A stretch of DNA of 64,000 nucleotides from Candidatus Limnocylindrales bacterium (GTDB lineage Bacteria; Moduliflexota; Moduliflexia; Moduliflexales; JAUQPW01): contig DATMBG010000052.1 of assembly GCA_035559535.1 (NCBI GenBank), forward strand, positions 21,698 through 85,697, read 5' to 3'. The notes under the pieces are model-generated. The model ran no database searches. It was not told where the DNA came from and saw only the letters and a program-made list of their open reading frames with translations. Position 1 is the stretch's first letter. Every line of letters starts with the position of its first letter. The translations under genes and the position numbers were made by a program. Positions 16,415 to 25,258 of this stretch are shown in pieces.

Positions 16415-17611
16415 ATGAGAAAACTGCAGATTCTTCTGTTTGTTTCGTTCATCTTGCCTATAACGGGGGGTTTTGTCCTTTTCTCGGAATCTGTAAAGTC
16501 CCAAGAAACTCTTAAAGTGGGGGGTCTTTTTGATCTGACCGGGGTTACTTCGGAGGTAGGTAAACCCTTTGCTCAAGGAGTTCGGGATGCGGTGGATTGG
16601 GTTAATCAGCAGGGAGGTGTCAACGGTAAACAGATCGAATTAATTCCGGTGGATTACAGTTATAAAATTCCCCAGGCCGTTGCAGCCTATAAAAAATTTG
16701 TTTCCCAGGATAAAGTTCTTTTGATCAACGGCTGGGGTACGGGAGATACCGAAGCCTTGAGAGCTGATGTCAATAAAGACAAGATCCCGTATATTTCCGC
16801 CTCGTTTTCTGCGCACCTCACAGATCCTTCCAAAACCCCTTACAATTTTTTCGTAGGGGCCGATTATTCCACAGAATTAAGGATTTTTCTCAAGTGGATT
16901 AAGGATAACTGGAAGGATACATCTCGTAATCCCAGAGTAGCTTTTATTTACTCGGATAATCCGTATGGTAGGGCTCCTATTGAAGCAGGTCGGGCTTATG
17001 CAAAGGAAATCGGAGTTGACCTGGTAGATGAGGAGATTGTTCCTCCTTCGTTTCAAGATTCTACCTCCCAACTCCTCAACATGCAAAAAAAGGAACCGGA
17101 TTTTGCCTATATCAACACCACCACATCCTGGGTTGCCATTATTTTGAAAGATGCCCGTAAATTGGGACTTAAAACCCAATTTGGTATGAACCCTTACGGC
17201 TTTGGAGAGAAACTTCCTCAAATAGCCAAAGAAGCTGCAGAGGGGGCCTATGGGATGATGCCCAATGTGGCTTATGGAGAAAATGTTCCCATGATGAAGA
17301 CGATTCAAGATTACGTAGAGAAAAATAAAACCATTGAAAATCCCGATACCCTCTACGTACGAGGATGGGCGTATGTGTTGGTTTGGTCGGAGGCCCTCCG
17401 GAGAACTCAAGAGTTCACAGGTCCTGGAGTTAAAGCGGCTCTGGAAACTCTAAGGGATTTTGATACCGGTGGTTTAACCCCTCCCATAACCTTCACCCCG
17501 GAAGACCATCGCCCGACCATGAGATGCAAAATCTATCAGGTTCAGAATGGAAAGATTGTTCCCATTGCTGAATTGGAACTGCCAAGAAAGAAGGAGTGGC
17601 TAGGATTGTAG
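16415..17611 (+). CDS. livK: Periplasmic substrate-binding protein of the liv transporter
   Basis: 398 residues. Start at 16415 is set by AAGGAGG (16401-16407) with seven-base spacing; ATG at 16409 touches the ribosome-binding site and is less likely. A signal peptide (MRKLQILLFVSFILPITGG..., cleavage near residues 28-31) precedes a type I periplasmic-binding fold. TLKVGGLFDLTGVTSEVGKP and the GWGTGDTEA turn are typical of Leu/Ile/Val-binding-like proteins. The divergence of this subfamily from E. coli LivK and the acyl-CoA ligase in the locus suggest that the ligand is an organic acid rather than leucine. Confidence 0.9.
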   Translation: MRKLQILLFVSFILPITGGFVLFSESVKSQETLKVGGLFDLTGVTSEVGKPFAQGVRDAVDWVNQQGGVNGKQIELIPVDYSYKIPQAVAAYKKFVSQDKVLLINGWGTGDTEALRADVNKDKIPYISASFSAHLTDPSKTPYNFFVGADYSTELRIFLKWIKDNWKDTSRNPRVAFIYSDNPYGRAPIEAGRAYAKEIGVDLVDEEIVPPSFQDSTSQLLNMQKKEPDFAYINTTTSWVAIILKDARKLGLKTQFGMNPYGFGEKLPQIAKEAAEGAYGMMPNVAYGENVPMMKTIQDYVEKNKTIENPDTLYVRGWAYVLVWSEALRRTQEFTGPGVKAALETLRDFDTGGLTPPITFTPEDHRPTMRCKIYQVQNGKIVPIAELELPRKKEWLGL

Positions 17612-17680
17612 AAAGGGTGAAATGAAGGAAAAAGCCGAACGGTAAATCTTCTTTTCCCCTTTTCTCCTCTCTCCCGGGTT

Positions 17681-18475
17681 ATGCTTAAACTGAACAATGT
17701 CGAGGTTGTTTACAACGATGTCATCCTGGTCCTCAAAGGATTATCTCTGGAAGTACCTCGAGGGAGTATAGTGGCTCTATTGGGGGGAAACGGTGCGGGC
17801 AAAACAACAACCCTTCGGGCGATTTCTGGGCTTTTAAAAGCAGAGGATGGAGAGCTTACCGATGGAAGTATCGAATTCATGGGGGAGCGGATTGATCGAA
17901 AAGATCCCGAAGAGATTGTGCGGATGGGGATCTTTCAAGTCATGGAAGGTCGTCGGGTTTTTGAAGAATTGACCGTAGATGAAAATATCCGTATCGGGGC
18001 TTATACCCGAAGGGATCGACAGAATATCAAACAGGATTATGAGCGTGTCTTCGACTACTTCCCCAGGCTTAGAGAACGACGTTCCCAACTGGCCGGTTAT
18101 TTAAGCGGCGGTGAACAGCAGATGCTGGTTATTGGACGGGCTTTGATGGCACGCCCCAGACTTCTCATGCTGGATGAACCCTCACTGGGTCTGGCTCCCC
18201 TGCTGGTTCAAGAAATCTTCCAGATCATCCAACGGATCAACCGGGAAGAAAAAACTACCATTCTCCTGGTAGAACAAAATGCAAATATCGCGCTCTCTAT
18301 TGCAGATTATGGATATATCATGGAAAACGGGAAGATCGTTCTGGACGGACCGGTAAATAAATTAAGGGAAAATGCCGATGTCAGAGAGTTCTATCTGGGA
18401 TTGACTGAAATCGGAAAGCGGAAAAGTTTTCGAGATGTCAAACATTATAAACGGAGAAAACGGTGGCTTTCTTAA
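17681..18475 (+). CDS. livF: Branched-chain amino-acid-type ABC transporter ATPase LivF
   Basis: 264-residue ATPase pairing with LivG. Walker A GGNGAGKT is at 35-42, signature LSGGEQQ at 141-147 and Walker B LLMLDEP at 161-167. TILLVEQNA supplies the switch region. The C-terminus carries about 20 extra basic residues beyond the usual end near YLG. It follows livK by 70 bases, restoring the operon order interrupted after livM. Confidence 0.93.
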   Translation: MLKLNNVEVVYNDVILVLKGLSLEVPRGSIVALLGGNGAGKTTTLRAISGLLKAEDGELTDGSIEFMGERIDRKDPEEIVRMGIFQVMEGRRVFEELTVDENIRIGAYTRRDRQNIKQDYERVFDYFPRLRERRSQLAGYLSGGEQQMLVIGRALMARPRLLMLDEPSLGLAPLLVQEIFQIIQRINREEKTTILLVEQNANIALSIADYGYIMENGKIVLDGPVNKLRENADVREFYLGLTEIGKRKSFRDVKHYKRRKRWLS

Positions 18476-18613
18476 TCCTTCCGGCTTATATTTCCTGCTT
18501 CTTAGATAAGGATTATAGATAATGACCTTCCAGGCGTCCTCACTTCTGGAAAGAAGAAGGGAATAGCAAGGGGTAAGGTAAAAAAAATAGTAAGACTCTA
18601 AAAAGAACCGTTT

Positions 18614-20485
18614 ATGGAAGAAGCATCATTTAGACCAAAAGGTCTTCATCTCATGACCTGGAATATCCGTCTTGCAAAGCACTATGCGAGGCTGATGGAG
18701 AGTATTCAAACCGAGCCTGCCTTTCGAGACCTGGATATCTTGGTCTTACAAGAATCTACCGAAACGGAAAAAGGGTCTACAACCGAGGATATCGTTAAAT
18801 GTTTAGGACCTGATTATGCCTTTCGACATGAACCGGCGCAGAGACTGCGAGGTCGGGTACAGGCCAATGCAGTGATCTGGAATACGCGAACCCTCAGGGA
18901 AGTGAACGTTGAAGTCCTTAAGTTGCCTTTGATCACCCGTAAAGACGCTCTGAAATATGGAAAGATTTTCAAGCGCAATCATCGGCTTTGCTTAAGACTG
19001 GATGCCAGATATGAAGATCTGACCCTTCGCATCTATGCTCCCCATTTTGATACGGCAGGGGGATTATTCGGTAAATTGGTCCATTTAGATGCTATTCGAC
19101 AGGATAATGAAAACCTGCCTGTTGCCGATGCCGTATTTATTGCCGGAGATTTAAACACTTTTGGTATTCGACGCAGTCTGAATTTGAAATCCTTTCGTAA
19201 CGAAGCAGCTAAACGAGATTTTGTGGATCTTTCTCAAGCCATTACGGTAACCTGGAATTCTCGTAAAGCTTATAGATATTTGCCAAGCCTGGATCAAAAA
19301 CTGGACTGGATCCTCCTTAAATGTAAACTGGATTATACCTATACAACCCAAGTATTAAGAGTTCCCGGGTCCGATCATTATCCGCTGGTTACCTACATAA
19401 AATTTCAAAAGCCCCAGGAGACAAAATGGGAGTTTTACTGGACTGCCGATTCAGCCTGGAAGGCCATGTTACAGGATTGCCAGGAGGCAAAGGTTTCCAT
19501 TGATTTCGAGTCTTACATTTTTATCGATGATGCCATAGGAAAACAATTTGTTTCTACCTTGATTCAAAGAGCACAAAGTGGAGTGAGGGTACGATTACTG
19601 GTTGATGCCTTAGGTAGTCTCTCCCTGAGTGGAGAAGCCCTCCGGGCCCTGGAAAGTGCCGGGGTTCAGGTGATTCGATACAATCCACCTACCTCCTGGA
19701 TAACTCGTCTGAAGATCTTTTCCTGCTACAATCGAGATCATCGAAAAATCCTTATCGTGGATAATCGTATAGGCTATACAGGTGGTGTGGGAATTAATGA
19801 AACCATGTCCAATTGGCGAGATACCCAGGTTCGTATCCAGGGTCCCATTGTGGATAGTATGGCCTATGCCTTTGATTACCTGTGGAAAAAATGCTTAAAG
19901 GAGGAACAGGCAGATCATCTGGTATTGCAAAATAGTGGTGCTTTTATGTTTCGGGTTGCTTCACCCTATAGTCCCATTCATCCTATTAAGGAGGCTTATC
20001 TTGACGGAATCAATTCTGCGCAGAATCTCGTTTATATTACAACCCCTTATCTCTTTGTTCCTCCCAGAGAGTTTTTTCAAGCGATGTTACGGGCGGTAAA
20101 ACGAGGTGTCGATTTACAATTACTCCTGCCCAAGGAATCCGATCATAAAATTCTCGATCTTGCTGTCGGATATTATTTCGATAGATTATTGCGGGTCGGA
20201 GTAAAGATTTACTTATATGAGAATGCTATGATCCATTGCAAAACAGCCGTCATAGATGATCATTGGTCTACCGTGGGGAGTATGAACCTGGATACCCTCA
20301 GTTTTTACTACAACCATGAAGCCAATATTTTCAGTTTTAGTAATCGATTTAATGCAGACCTTAAGAGGCAATTTCTTCTTGACCTAAAAAATTCCCAAGA
20401 AATTACCCTGGCGGCCTGGAAACAGCGTCCTCTTTGGAGGAAAGTTTTAGAAGTATTACTTCGACCTTTTCATATGTTTTTTTAA
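18614..20485 (+). CDS. Fusion of EEP-family phosphohydrolase and cardiolipin synthase-type phospholipase D
   Basis: 623 residues, two catalytic halves. Residues 10-265 form an endonuclease/exonuclease/phosphatase domain: TWNIR (N17), LQES (E47), AGDLNTFG (D179, N181) and GSDHYP (D254, H255). Residues 275-620 form a phospholipase D pair with two HxKxxxxD motifs, H376-K378-D383 and H541-K543-D548, each followed by the usual Gly/Ser-Asn elements. E. coli has the same partners as separate neighbours, ybhP and clsB (ybhO). The PLD half probably makes cardiolipin from phosphatidylglycerol at the inner membrane; the EEP substrate is unknown. No membrane anchor is obvious. Confidence 0.9.
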   Translation: MEEASFRPKGLHLMTWNIRLAKHYARLMESIQTEPAFRDLDILVLQESTETEKGSTTEDIVKCLGPDYAFRHEPAQRLRGRVQANAVIWNTRTLREVNVEVLKLPLITRKDALKYGKIFKRNHRLCLRLDARYEDLTLRIYAPHFDTAGGLFGKLVHLDAIRQDNENLPVADAVFIAGDLNTFGIRRSLNLKSFRNEAAKRDFVDLSQAITVTWNSRKAYRYLPSLDQKLDWILLKCKLDYTYTTQVLRVPGSDHYPLVTYIKFQKPQETKWEFYWTADSAWKAMLQDCQEAKVSIDFESYIFIDDAIGKQFVSTLIQRAQSGVRVRLLVDALGSLSLSGEALRALESAGVQVIRYNPPTSWITRLKIFSCYNRDHRKILIVDNRIGYTGGVGINETMSNWRDTQVRIQGPIVDSMAYAFDYLWKKCLKEEQADHLVLQNSGAFMFRVASPYSPIHPIKEAYLDGINSAQNLVYITTPYLFVPPREFFQAMLRAVKRGVDLQLLLPKESDHKILDLAVGYYFDRLLRVGVKIYLYENAMIHCKTAVIDDHWSTVGSMNLDTLSFYYNHEANIFSFSNRFNADLKRQFLLDLKNSQEITLAAWKQRPLWRKVLEVLLRPFHMFF

Positions 20486-20641
20486 ATAGACCCCTAAAAA
20501 AATACTCTTTAAGGTTTTAAATTTTGTATATTATTATGATCCCTCTCGGAGGTAGACAGTTAATAATAGAGACCTGAAAGTAAAGAAACATGTTTATTTC
20601 TTTTGTTTTCGCATGAGTTTTCCTCATGGAAAGGAGTTTCT

Positions 20642-21613
20642 ATGCCTGTTTTAGCAGTCGATCAATCTCATATTAAATTTTTTGAAGAGCAAGGATATGT
20701 TGTTATTGAGGATATACTGGATCCTGAAGAGGATCTCCAACCTGTTATAGAGGAGTATGAAGCTGTTCTGGATGGATTGGTTGAGCGGTTGTACGTCGAA
20801 GGTAAAATCACTTCTCTTTATCGAGAGCTCCCATTTGGGCAACGTCTGACCCGGATTGTAGCAGAGACGGGTCAGTTTTACTCCCAATATTTTGATATTT
20901 CTTTACCTCAATCCGGAGTAACTGAAGACACTCCGATCCACCTGGGTAAAGCTGTTTTTAATCTCTTACGCAATCCTAAGCTACTAGACGTAGTGGAGGC
21001 TTTTATTGGGCCTGAAATTTATTCCAATCCGGTACAGCATGTACGTATAAAGCCTCCAGAGTGGGCTCTTCCCAAAGGTCGGTGGGATGGATTATCGTCG
21101 GCGGTTTATTGGCATCAAGACAACGGAGTTATTCTCCCGGAGGCTGATGAATCGAATATCCTGACGGTATGGCTGGCAATTTCAGATGCTACCGAGGAGA
21201 ATGGCTGTCTAGCCGTAGCACCCAAGAGCCATAAACTGGGTCTTCTACCCCATTGCCCCAGCCCGGATAAAGGCGTTCATATTCCCGAGAAACTCCTTCC
21301 CAAGCCGTTTATTCCGATACCTGTGAAGCGTGGAGGAGCTCTGTTTATGACTCGAAAAACGGTCCACGTATCGCTTCGAAATTTAAGTAACGATATACGC
21401 TGGAGCTTCGATCTACGTTATAATCCCATAGGTCAGCCTACCGGTCGTCCTGCCTTTCCGGGTTTTATAGCCCGAAGTAAAGCCCATCCTGAGTCCGCTT
21501 TGACCGATCCCGAGGTCTGGGCACAACTCTGGAAGGATGCCCGTACCCGAATTGCACAAAGTACCAATCCCGTTTACAACCGCTGGAGTGCCGATTCTCC
21601 GGTATGTGCCTGA
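20642..21613 (+). CDS. Phytanoyl-CoA dioxygenase (PhyH) family protein
   Basis: 323-residue Fe(II)/2-oxoglutarate-dependent oxygenase. Start 20642 is chosen because AAGGAG lies seven bases upstream; an upstream in-frame ATG at 20603 has none. The metal ligands are visible as YWHQDNG (H158, D160) and TVHVSLRN (H242), with an Arg-rich strand (DLRYNP) to hold 2-oxoglutarate. The cupin strand ALFMTRKTVHVSL is intact, so activity is expected. Substrate unknown; PhyH proteins hydroxylate many small molecules. It stands alone, ending in a shared hairpin with the convergent barrel gene. Confidence 0.88.
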   Translation: MPVLAVDQSHIKFFEEQGYVVIEDILDPEEDLQPVIEEYEAVLDGLVERLYVEGKITSLYRELPFGQRLTRIVAETGQFYSQYFDISLPQSGVTEDTPIHLGKAVFNLLRNPKLLDVVEAFIGPEIYSNPVQHVRIKPPEWALPKGRWDGLSSAVYWHQDNGVILPEADESNILTVWLAISDATEENGCLAVAPKSHKLGLLPHCPSPDKGVHIPEKLLPKPFIPIPVKRGGALFMTRKTVHVSLRNLSNDIRWSFDLRYNPIGQPTGRPAFPGFIARSKAHPESALTDPEVWAQLWKDARTRIAQSTNPVYNRWSADSPVCA

Positions 21614-21622
21614 GATAGTCTA

Positions 21623-21700
21623 CAGGAACCAGAAGTCAAAATAAGAACGATAAGATCCTTATCCTGTTGGAAATCGTTCCAGAATGACTTCTGGTTCCTG
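21623..21700. terminator. Nested inverted repeat between convergent genes
   Basis: CAGGAACCAGAAGTCA (21623-21638) pairs perfectly with 21685-21700 over 16 bp. An inner AACGAT/ATCGTT stem lies inside. Placed between the convergent phyH-like and barrel genes, it may act as a bidirectional terminator. It also belongs to the CCAGAAGTCAG repeat family of this window. Confidence 0.55.
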
Positions 21701-21716
21701 GCCTGACGAAATTCCT

Positions 21717-22898
21717 TTAAAAATTCAAATCTAACATTACATAGGCCCAATCTGCATCGTCGTTGCTACCCTTCAAGTCTTCCAGTGCTTTTCCAATGAA
21801 AAAGTGGGAATAACCAAAACTGATTTCCATCCGTCTGCGAAATAAATAGGGTATAACCAGATCGATCTCTTGTCCCAGATTATCCTCTCCCCGGTCATCT
21901 TTTTCTGCCAGGAAGAATTGATGTAATTCTAAAAAGAGTTTCGTGGTCCTGTGGGGAATCATGGAAAATTTAATAGCCACATCCTGAAGCCCTCGATTAC
22001 CTGTATCCCGAGGAATATTAAGGAAAATATCCATAAATCCGTAGAATCGATGGTTGGTCGCAAAGAGTGTATCAAAGACCTTGATCTTATTATCTTCAAG
22101 ATTATCATCTCCTGAGAGGTAATCATACCAGAGGGTAAAGGAAGGTTTATAAATCGATTCGACCGTATAGGTTCCACGAAGTCCAACCAAAAAAGCACGA
22201 ATATCTTGAGAACCTGCCTGGCCAAATTGATAATAAGCTTCGCTGCGGTAACTAAAAGGTCCGAGATTACCCTCTAACCGGGCTCCTGTAGTAAAGCGAT
22301 CGGTATCCTTGGGTTCGTCTTCCAACCAGAGAAAATAACCTGAGAGGATATGAGTTGGGACAGGTTTTACCCTGGCGTAGATCCCGTAAAAGTTAACATC
22401 ATCTCCCTCACTGTTGCCGATGGGGGTTAGTCCTTGAGCAACCCCGTCGTTGATTTTCATGGCAAAGAGATCCCACTGGTCTGAAGGCCGCTCATAGGTA
22501 AGGCGAAACCCATCAAAGGCCTGGCCTTGGGGAGTAAAATCCACATTTCCTATCAAGCGCTCCTCATCAAAGCTTAGTTCCTGACGACCCAATCGGAAGG
22601 ATAAGGGTTTACCGAAAAGATCTTGTACCTCAAGGTATCCTTGATGGAGATCAAAATGGTCGGCCTCAAAATCTCCAAGTGGGCTTGCTTCTTCTCCAAA
22701 AAATCGTACATCCTGGAGTTGAATAAAAGCCTGCATACCCTCCGCTAAAGAAACGTCAAACTGGACCCGGGTTCTGAGGCTGGTAAAGGTATCAGGATCT
22801 GTGTCTTTGTTAAAATCCCTGGCATCGTACTCAAACCTCGGACGAATCTGACCACCCCATGCGATCCTTCGTAAAGGCTTGAGTTCTTCATCTTCTAC
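21717..22898 (-). CDS. Beta-barrel porin (alginate-export-like), probably expressed by -1 frameshift from the FecR gene
   Basis: 393 codons of alternating-residue beta-barrel sequence (IRPRFEYDARDF, RTRVQFDVSLAEGMQAFIQLQD, ending WAYVMLDLNF), like the alginate-export porin family. The coding frame starts immediately after the FecR stop, but has no ATG, GTG or TTG before an internal ATG at 22736, which is already inside the barrel, and it has no signal peptide. Upstream, this frame is closed by TGA inside fecR with no start codon in between. So expression must come from the FecR frame through A-AAA-AAG at 22898-22904, or the A-run carries an assembly indel. The product would then be a FecR-barrel fusion of about 614 residues. 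Confidence 0.72.
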   Translation of the reverse strand, partial: VEDEELKPLRRIAWGGQIRPRFEYDARDFNKDTDPDTFTSLRTRVQFDVSLAEGMQAFIQLQDVRFFGEEASPLGDFEADHFDLHQGYLEVQDLFGKPLSFRLGRQELSFDEERLIGNVDFTPQGQAFDGFRLTYERPSDQWDLFAMKINDGVAQGLTPIGNSEGDDVNFYGIYARVKPVPTHILSGYFLWLEDEPKDTDRFTTGARLEGNLGPFSYRSEAYYQFGQAGSQDIRAFLVGLRGTYTVESIYKPSFTLWYDYLSGDDNLEDNKIKVFDTLFATNHRFYGFMDIFLNIPRDTGNRGLQDVAIKFSMIPHRTTKLFLELHQFFLAEKDDRGEDNLGQEIDLVIPYLFRRRMEISFGYSHFFIGKALEDLKGSNDDADWAYVMLDLNF

Positions 22899-22904
22899 TT
22901 TTTT
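22895..22904 (-). promoter_or_regulatory. Candidate -1 frameshift/slippage site (A AAA AAG then TAG)
   Basis: On the minus strand ten A residues (22908-22899) and a G end the FecR frame as AAA AAA AAG TAG. A_AAA_AAG in this phase is the bacterial dnaX-type slippery heptamer. One step back reads AAA AAA GTA GAA GAT and enters the barrel frame exactly. Purine-rich SD-like blocks (GGAAGG, GAGGGG) lie about 15-30 bases upstream, as in stimulated -1 sites. A10 could also cause transcriptional slippage. Confidence 0.6.
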
Positions 22905-23560
22905 TTTTGACGGAATTGGCTTTCCCCTCGCCTTCCTTCTTCCCGGATTTGATCAAGTTCCTGGGGTGTTGTGCGTCGTGGAGGGTTACTGGCTGTCACC
23001 ACTGCAGATTGTCCGGGACTTAATACTTCGGCAGGCTGGCCTGGACTGAGTAGACTTGTTAAGGTAACCGTTCCATTTTCTACCGATAGCCAGGTTGTAT
23101 TGGTGGATCTAAAATAGCCCATGCTAAAGGCAGTAAATTTAACTCCGGCCAGGGCATTGGGAGTTTCCACTTCAAATTTCGAGCCTGGAGTTTTATAAGG
23201 CTGCGCAATAACCGCCTGGATCCTACCCCACACAAGTTTAAATAGAGAGGACTTGGCACGAGTGGTTAAGCTTAACTCGGTAACGTCTAATCGGGTATCC
23301 TCCCCTAATTCCAATCTACTTCCATCCGAGAGTTTAAGGGTCAGGCGACCCCCAACTTCGGTTCGCAGGATATCTCCGGCCTGAAGGTCCATACCTTTCC
23401 TGGCCCGGACTTCTCCCTGCCCTTGAAGGGATACCTTTACGATCCCGTTTACAGACTCTACCGACGCTAACACTTGAGATTGGGCAAACACCTCTAAAGC
23501 AGGAAACAACAGAATACCTATCGGAACAAGAATAAAGAAAATTCCCCGGTGATTGTGCAT
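22895..23560 (-). CDS. FecR-domain secreted protein
   Basis: 221 residues: signal peptide (FFILVPIGILLFPALEVFAQS, cleavage near 27), then a FecR domain. LQAGDILRTEVGGRLTLKLSDGSRLELGEDTRLDV (two separate motifs of this fold) and FEVETPNALAGVKFTAF are typical of FecR-domain periplasmic proteins. The tail (about 180-221) is Pro/Arg/Glu-rich and ends QFRQKKK at the slippery run. Here the domain is not linked to a TonB receptor or sigma factor. As zero-frame product it would be a free periplasmic protein; as shifted product it becomes the N-terminal domain of the barrel. Confidence 0.85.
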   Translation of the reverse strand: MHNHRGIFFILVPIGILLFPALEVFAQSQVLASVESVNGIVKVSLQGQGEVRARKGMDLQAGDILRTEVGGRLTLKLSDGSRLELGEDTRLDVTELSLTTRAKSSLFKLVWGRIQAVIAQPYKTPGSKFEVETPNALAGVKFTAFSMGYFRSTNTTWLSVENGTVTLTSLLSPGQPAEVLSPGQSAVVTASNPPRRTTPQELDQIREEGRRGESQFRQKKK

Positions 23561-23872
23561 AGTTTTGAAGTCCTGTTATATCAGGATAATAGATTAGAGT
23601 GACTGTTTTACACGTTAACAAATCATATTTTGCCCGTGTAATCTAGTAAGAATTCAAGACCTCGTCAAGCTAATTTTAAGCTAATTTTTTAAGGATCTAC
23701 ACTTTTGCATTTTTATCCACGAAGGACTATGAAAGTATGGGAGGTGTGGGAGTATGGAAGAATAAGTACTTATACTTCCCCATCCCCCTACTCCCATGCT
23801 CCCACACCTCCCATACTTTTACCCCCTTCAGGGATAAACATTTAAAAATTGCAAAAGTAGAGGTATAGAGTC
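23561..23872. other. Intergenic region with hairpin repeat copy 3
   Basis: Upstream of the FecR gene and downstream of the Tat-exported protein (both minus strand). TTACACG and CGTGTAA lie as a small spaced inverted repeat around 23609-23636, and AAGCTAATTTT is directly repeated near 23670-23690. The main content is the repeat at 23732-23819. No gene seen. Confidence 0.5.
23732..23819. repeat. GTRTGGGAG-type hairpin repeat, copy 3
   Basis: A 21-bp perfect inverted repeat (arms 23732-23752 and 23799-23819, beginning AAAGTATGGGAGGTG) surrounds a less regular middle of the same unit type. The best-formed member of the family. Confidence 0.85.
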
Positions 23873-24742
23873 CTAGGCCGAATTCCGAAGAAACGTATAG
23901 AGTCCTGAACCCGGTGTTGGAATAATCTGTCCGTTGCTGTCCAGTTGATCCGTGATAATTCCAAATCCCATGGGAGGTTGTTCAAGTAAAACATAGTAAA
24001 AAACAAAATCCGTGGTAAGAACCCTTTTCATCTCGGGAATTTGATTCGTCCACATATCCAAATGCTCGCTAGGATCACTGGATCCAGTTTCTGTAATCAT
24101 GATAGGTTTTCGAGTTGCTCGCTGAAAAGAGGTCCAGGGACTCGTAAGGTCATTTCTAAAATAGATATGAACTGCCCGAAAATCACAGTAATTATCGGCT
24201 CCTGCCAGGGACATTTGAGTAAAATCTTCTATTCCGCTGGGTTGGCCTATAGGAGCAGCAGCTACAATATTGACCGAAGGAAATTTTTCTCGAATGAGAT
24301 CATGGGCTGGTTTCAAATAATCACGGACATACTCGGTGTTGGAGATCCCGTTAAAAGAGGCAGGTTCATTGAGGATCTCAAAATACCGGATGGATGGATA
24401 GCGTCGAATAACTGTTTCGACCATATCGGGCCAATCGGATTTATTAATGGGACCAAGGTTAAAATCGGCAATGAGTCCCAAAACGTTAGCCTGGGTTGCG
24501 GCCACATAAGGCCCTCCCACATCGGTTGTAATCCCTAAAGTTACCCGGATCCAGTTTGCCTTGATATCGTTTAATGCCTGCATCTGGATAGGTAAGGCAA
24601 GCCCCGGGTAAGGATGAACGTTAAATCCTATAACACCTCGGACTCCTGGATCTACCGGCGTTTTACATCCCTCTAGAGTCCAGGTGAGACCGGCTGCAGC
24701 TCCTAGTTTTAGAAAATCTCTTCTGGTGAGGGTACTCTGCAT
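23873..24742 (-). CDS. Tat-exported lipoprotein, GH-A clan glycosidase-like
   Basis: 289 residues from ATG 24742 (AAGG six bases upstream). The N-terminus has a twin-arginine signal (TRRDFLKLGAAAGL) followed by LEGC, a lipobox, so it is likely a Tat-exported lipoprotein. The rest is a TIM-barrel resembling GH5/GH39-type enzymes. YFEILNEPASF carries the Asn-Glu of the acid/base and PIMITETGSSDPS the second catalytic Glu. Short for the clan but with both carboxylates. Substrate unknown. Confidence 0.75.
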   Translation of the reverse strand: MQSTLTRRDFLKLGAAAGLTWTLEGCKTPVDPGVRGVIGFNVHPYPGLALPIQMQALNDIKANWIRVTLGITTDVGGPYVAATQANVLGLIADFNLGPINKSDWPDMVETVIRRYPSIRYFEILNEPASFNGISNTEYVRDYLKPAHDLIREKFPSVNIVAAAPIGQPSGIEDFTQMSLAGADNYCDFRAVHIYFRNDLTSPWTSFQRATRKPIMITETGSSDPSEHLDMWTNQIPEMKRVLTTDFVFYYVLLEQPPMGFGIITDQLDSNGQIIPTPGSGLYTFLRNSA

Positions 24743-24895
24743 AGTCACCTTTTTATAAATAATGAGCCGCTAGAGGGGATGAAGTCCCTTTAGTTTTTGA
24801 TTTTCCATACCATAAACCGCTTGCCCCTCCAGGGCCGTATCCAAAAAATTATCTATTACCGATAACCTAACCCGGATAGGGGAATAGACAGGTTA

Positions 24896-24925
24896 TTGAC
24901 AAGTCGATGATACCCGTAATACTAT
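24896..24925 (+). promoter_or_regulatory. Candidate sigma-70 promoter
   Basis: TTGACA (24896-24901) is followed after 18 bases by TACTAT (24920-24925). It lies about 60 bases upstream of the small membrane protein gene at 24989, in the gap from the divergent Tat-lipoprotein gene. Confidence 0.5.
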
Positions 24926-24988
24926 AAATTAGGAAGTAAAAATGCCAGAGAAGTTTTAAAAATATTTTCGATTTATTTTTTACAAGCT

Positions 24989-25231
24989 ATGGAAAAAGAA
25001 ACGATGAGAAATCCCGGGATTGCAGCGGTTTTAAGTCTGATACTCCCTGGTCTGGGACAGATTTACAACGGACAATTTCTGTGGGCTATTTTTTGGTTTA
25101 TCGTGACCCCTGGAACCTGGATCACGACCGGAGGATTATTAGGGTGGGTTGCGCATATTATTTCGGCTTATGCAGCCTATCGAAGCGCCGAAAAGATAAA
25201 TCAAGGTCTGGTTCAATTAAGGAAACTTTAA
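24989..25231 (+). CDS. Small membrane protein, TM2-like
   Basis: 80 residues. RNPGIAAVLSLILPGLGQIYNGQ followed by a second hydrophobic segment (FLWAIFWFIVTPGTWIT) matches the layout of short TM2-like proteins, in which a Pro-Gly-x-Gly-Q-x-Y-x-G motif joins two helices. A third hydrophobic stretch (GLLGWVAHIISAYAAYRSA) follows. No clear ribosome-binding site; ATG 25004 is an alternative. Function unknown. Confidence 0.75.
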   Translation: MEKETMRNPGIAAVLSLILPGLGQIYNGQFLWAIFWFIVTPGTWITTGGLLGWVAHIISAYAAYRSAEKINQGLVQLRKL

Positions 25232-25258
25232 TCCAGGAACCGGCTTTTAAGAGAGATT

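Noticed and set aside
22736..22738. Internal ATG as the true start of the beta-barrel gene
   Set aside because: It has no ribosome-binding site or signal peptide and cuts off strands that are plainly part of the barrel.
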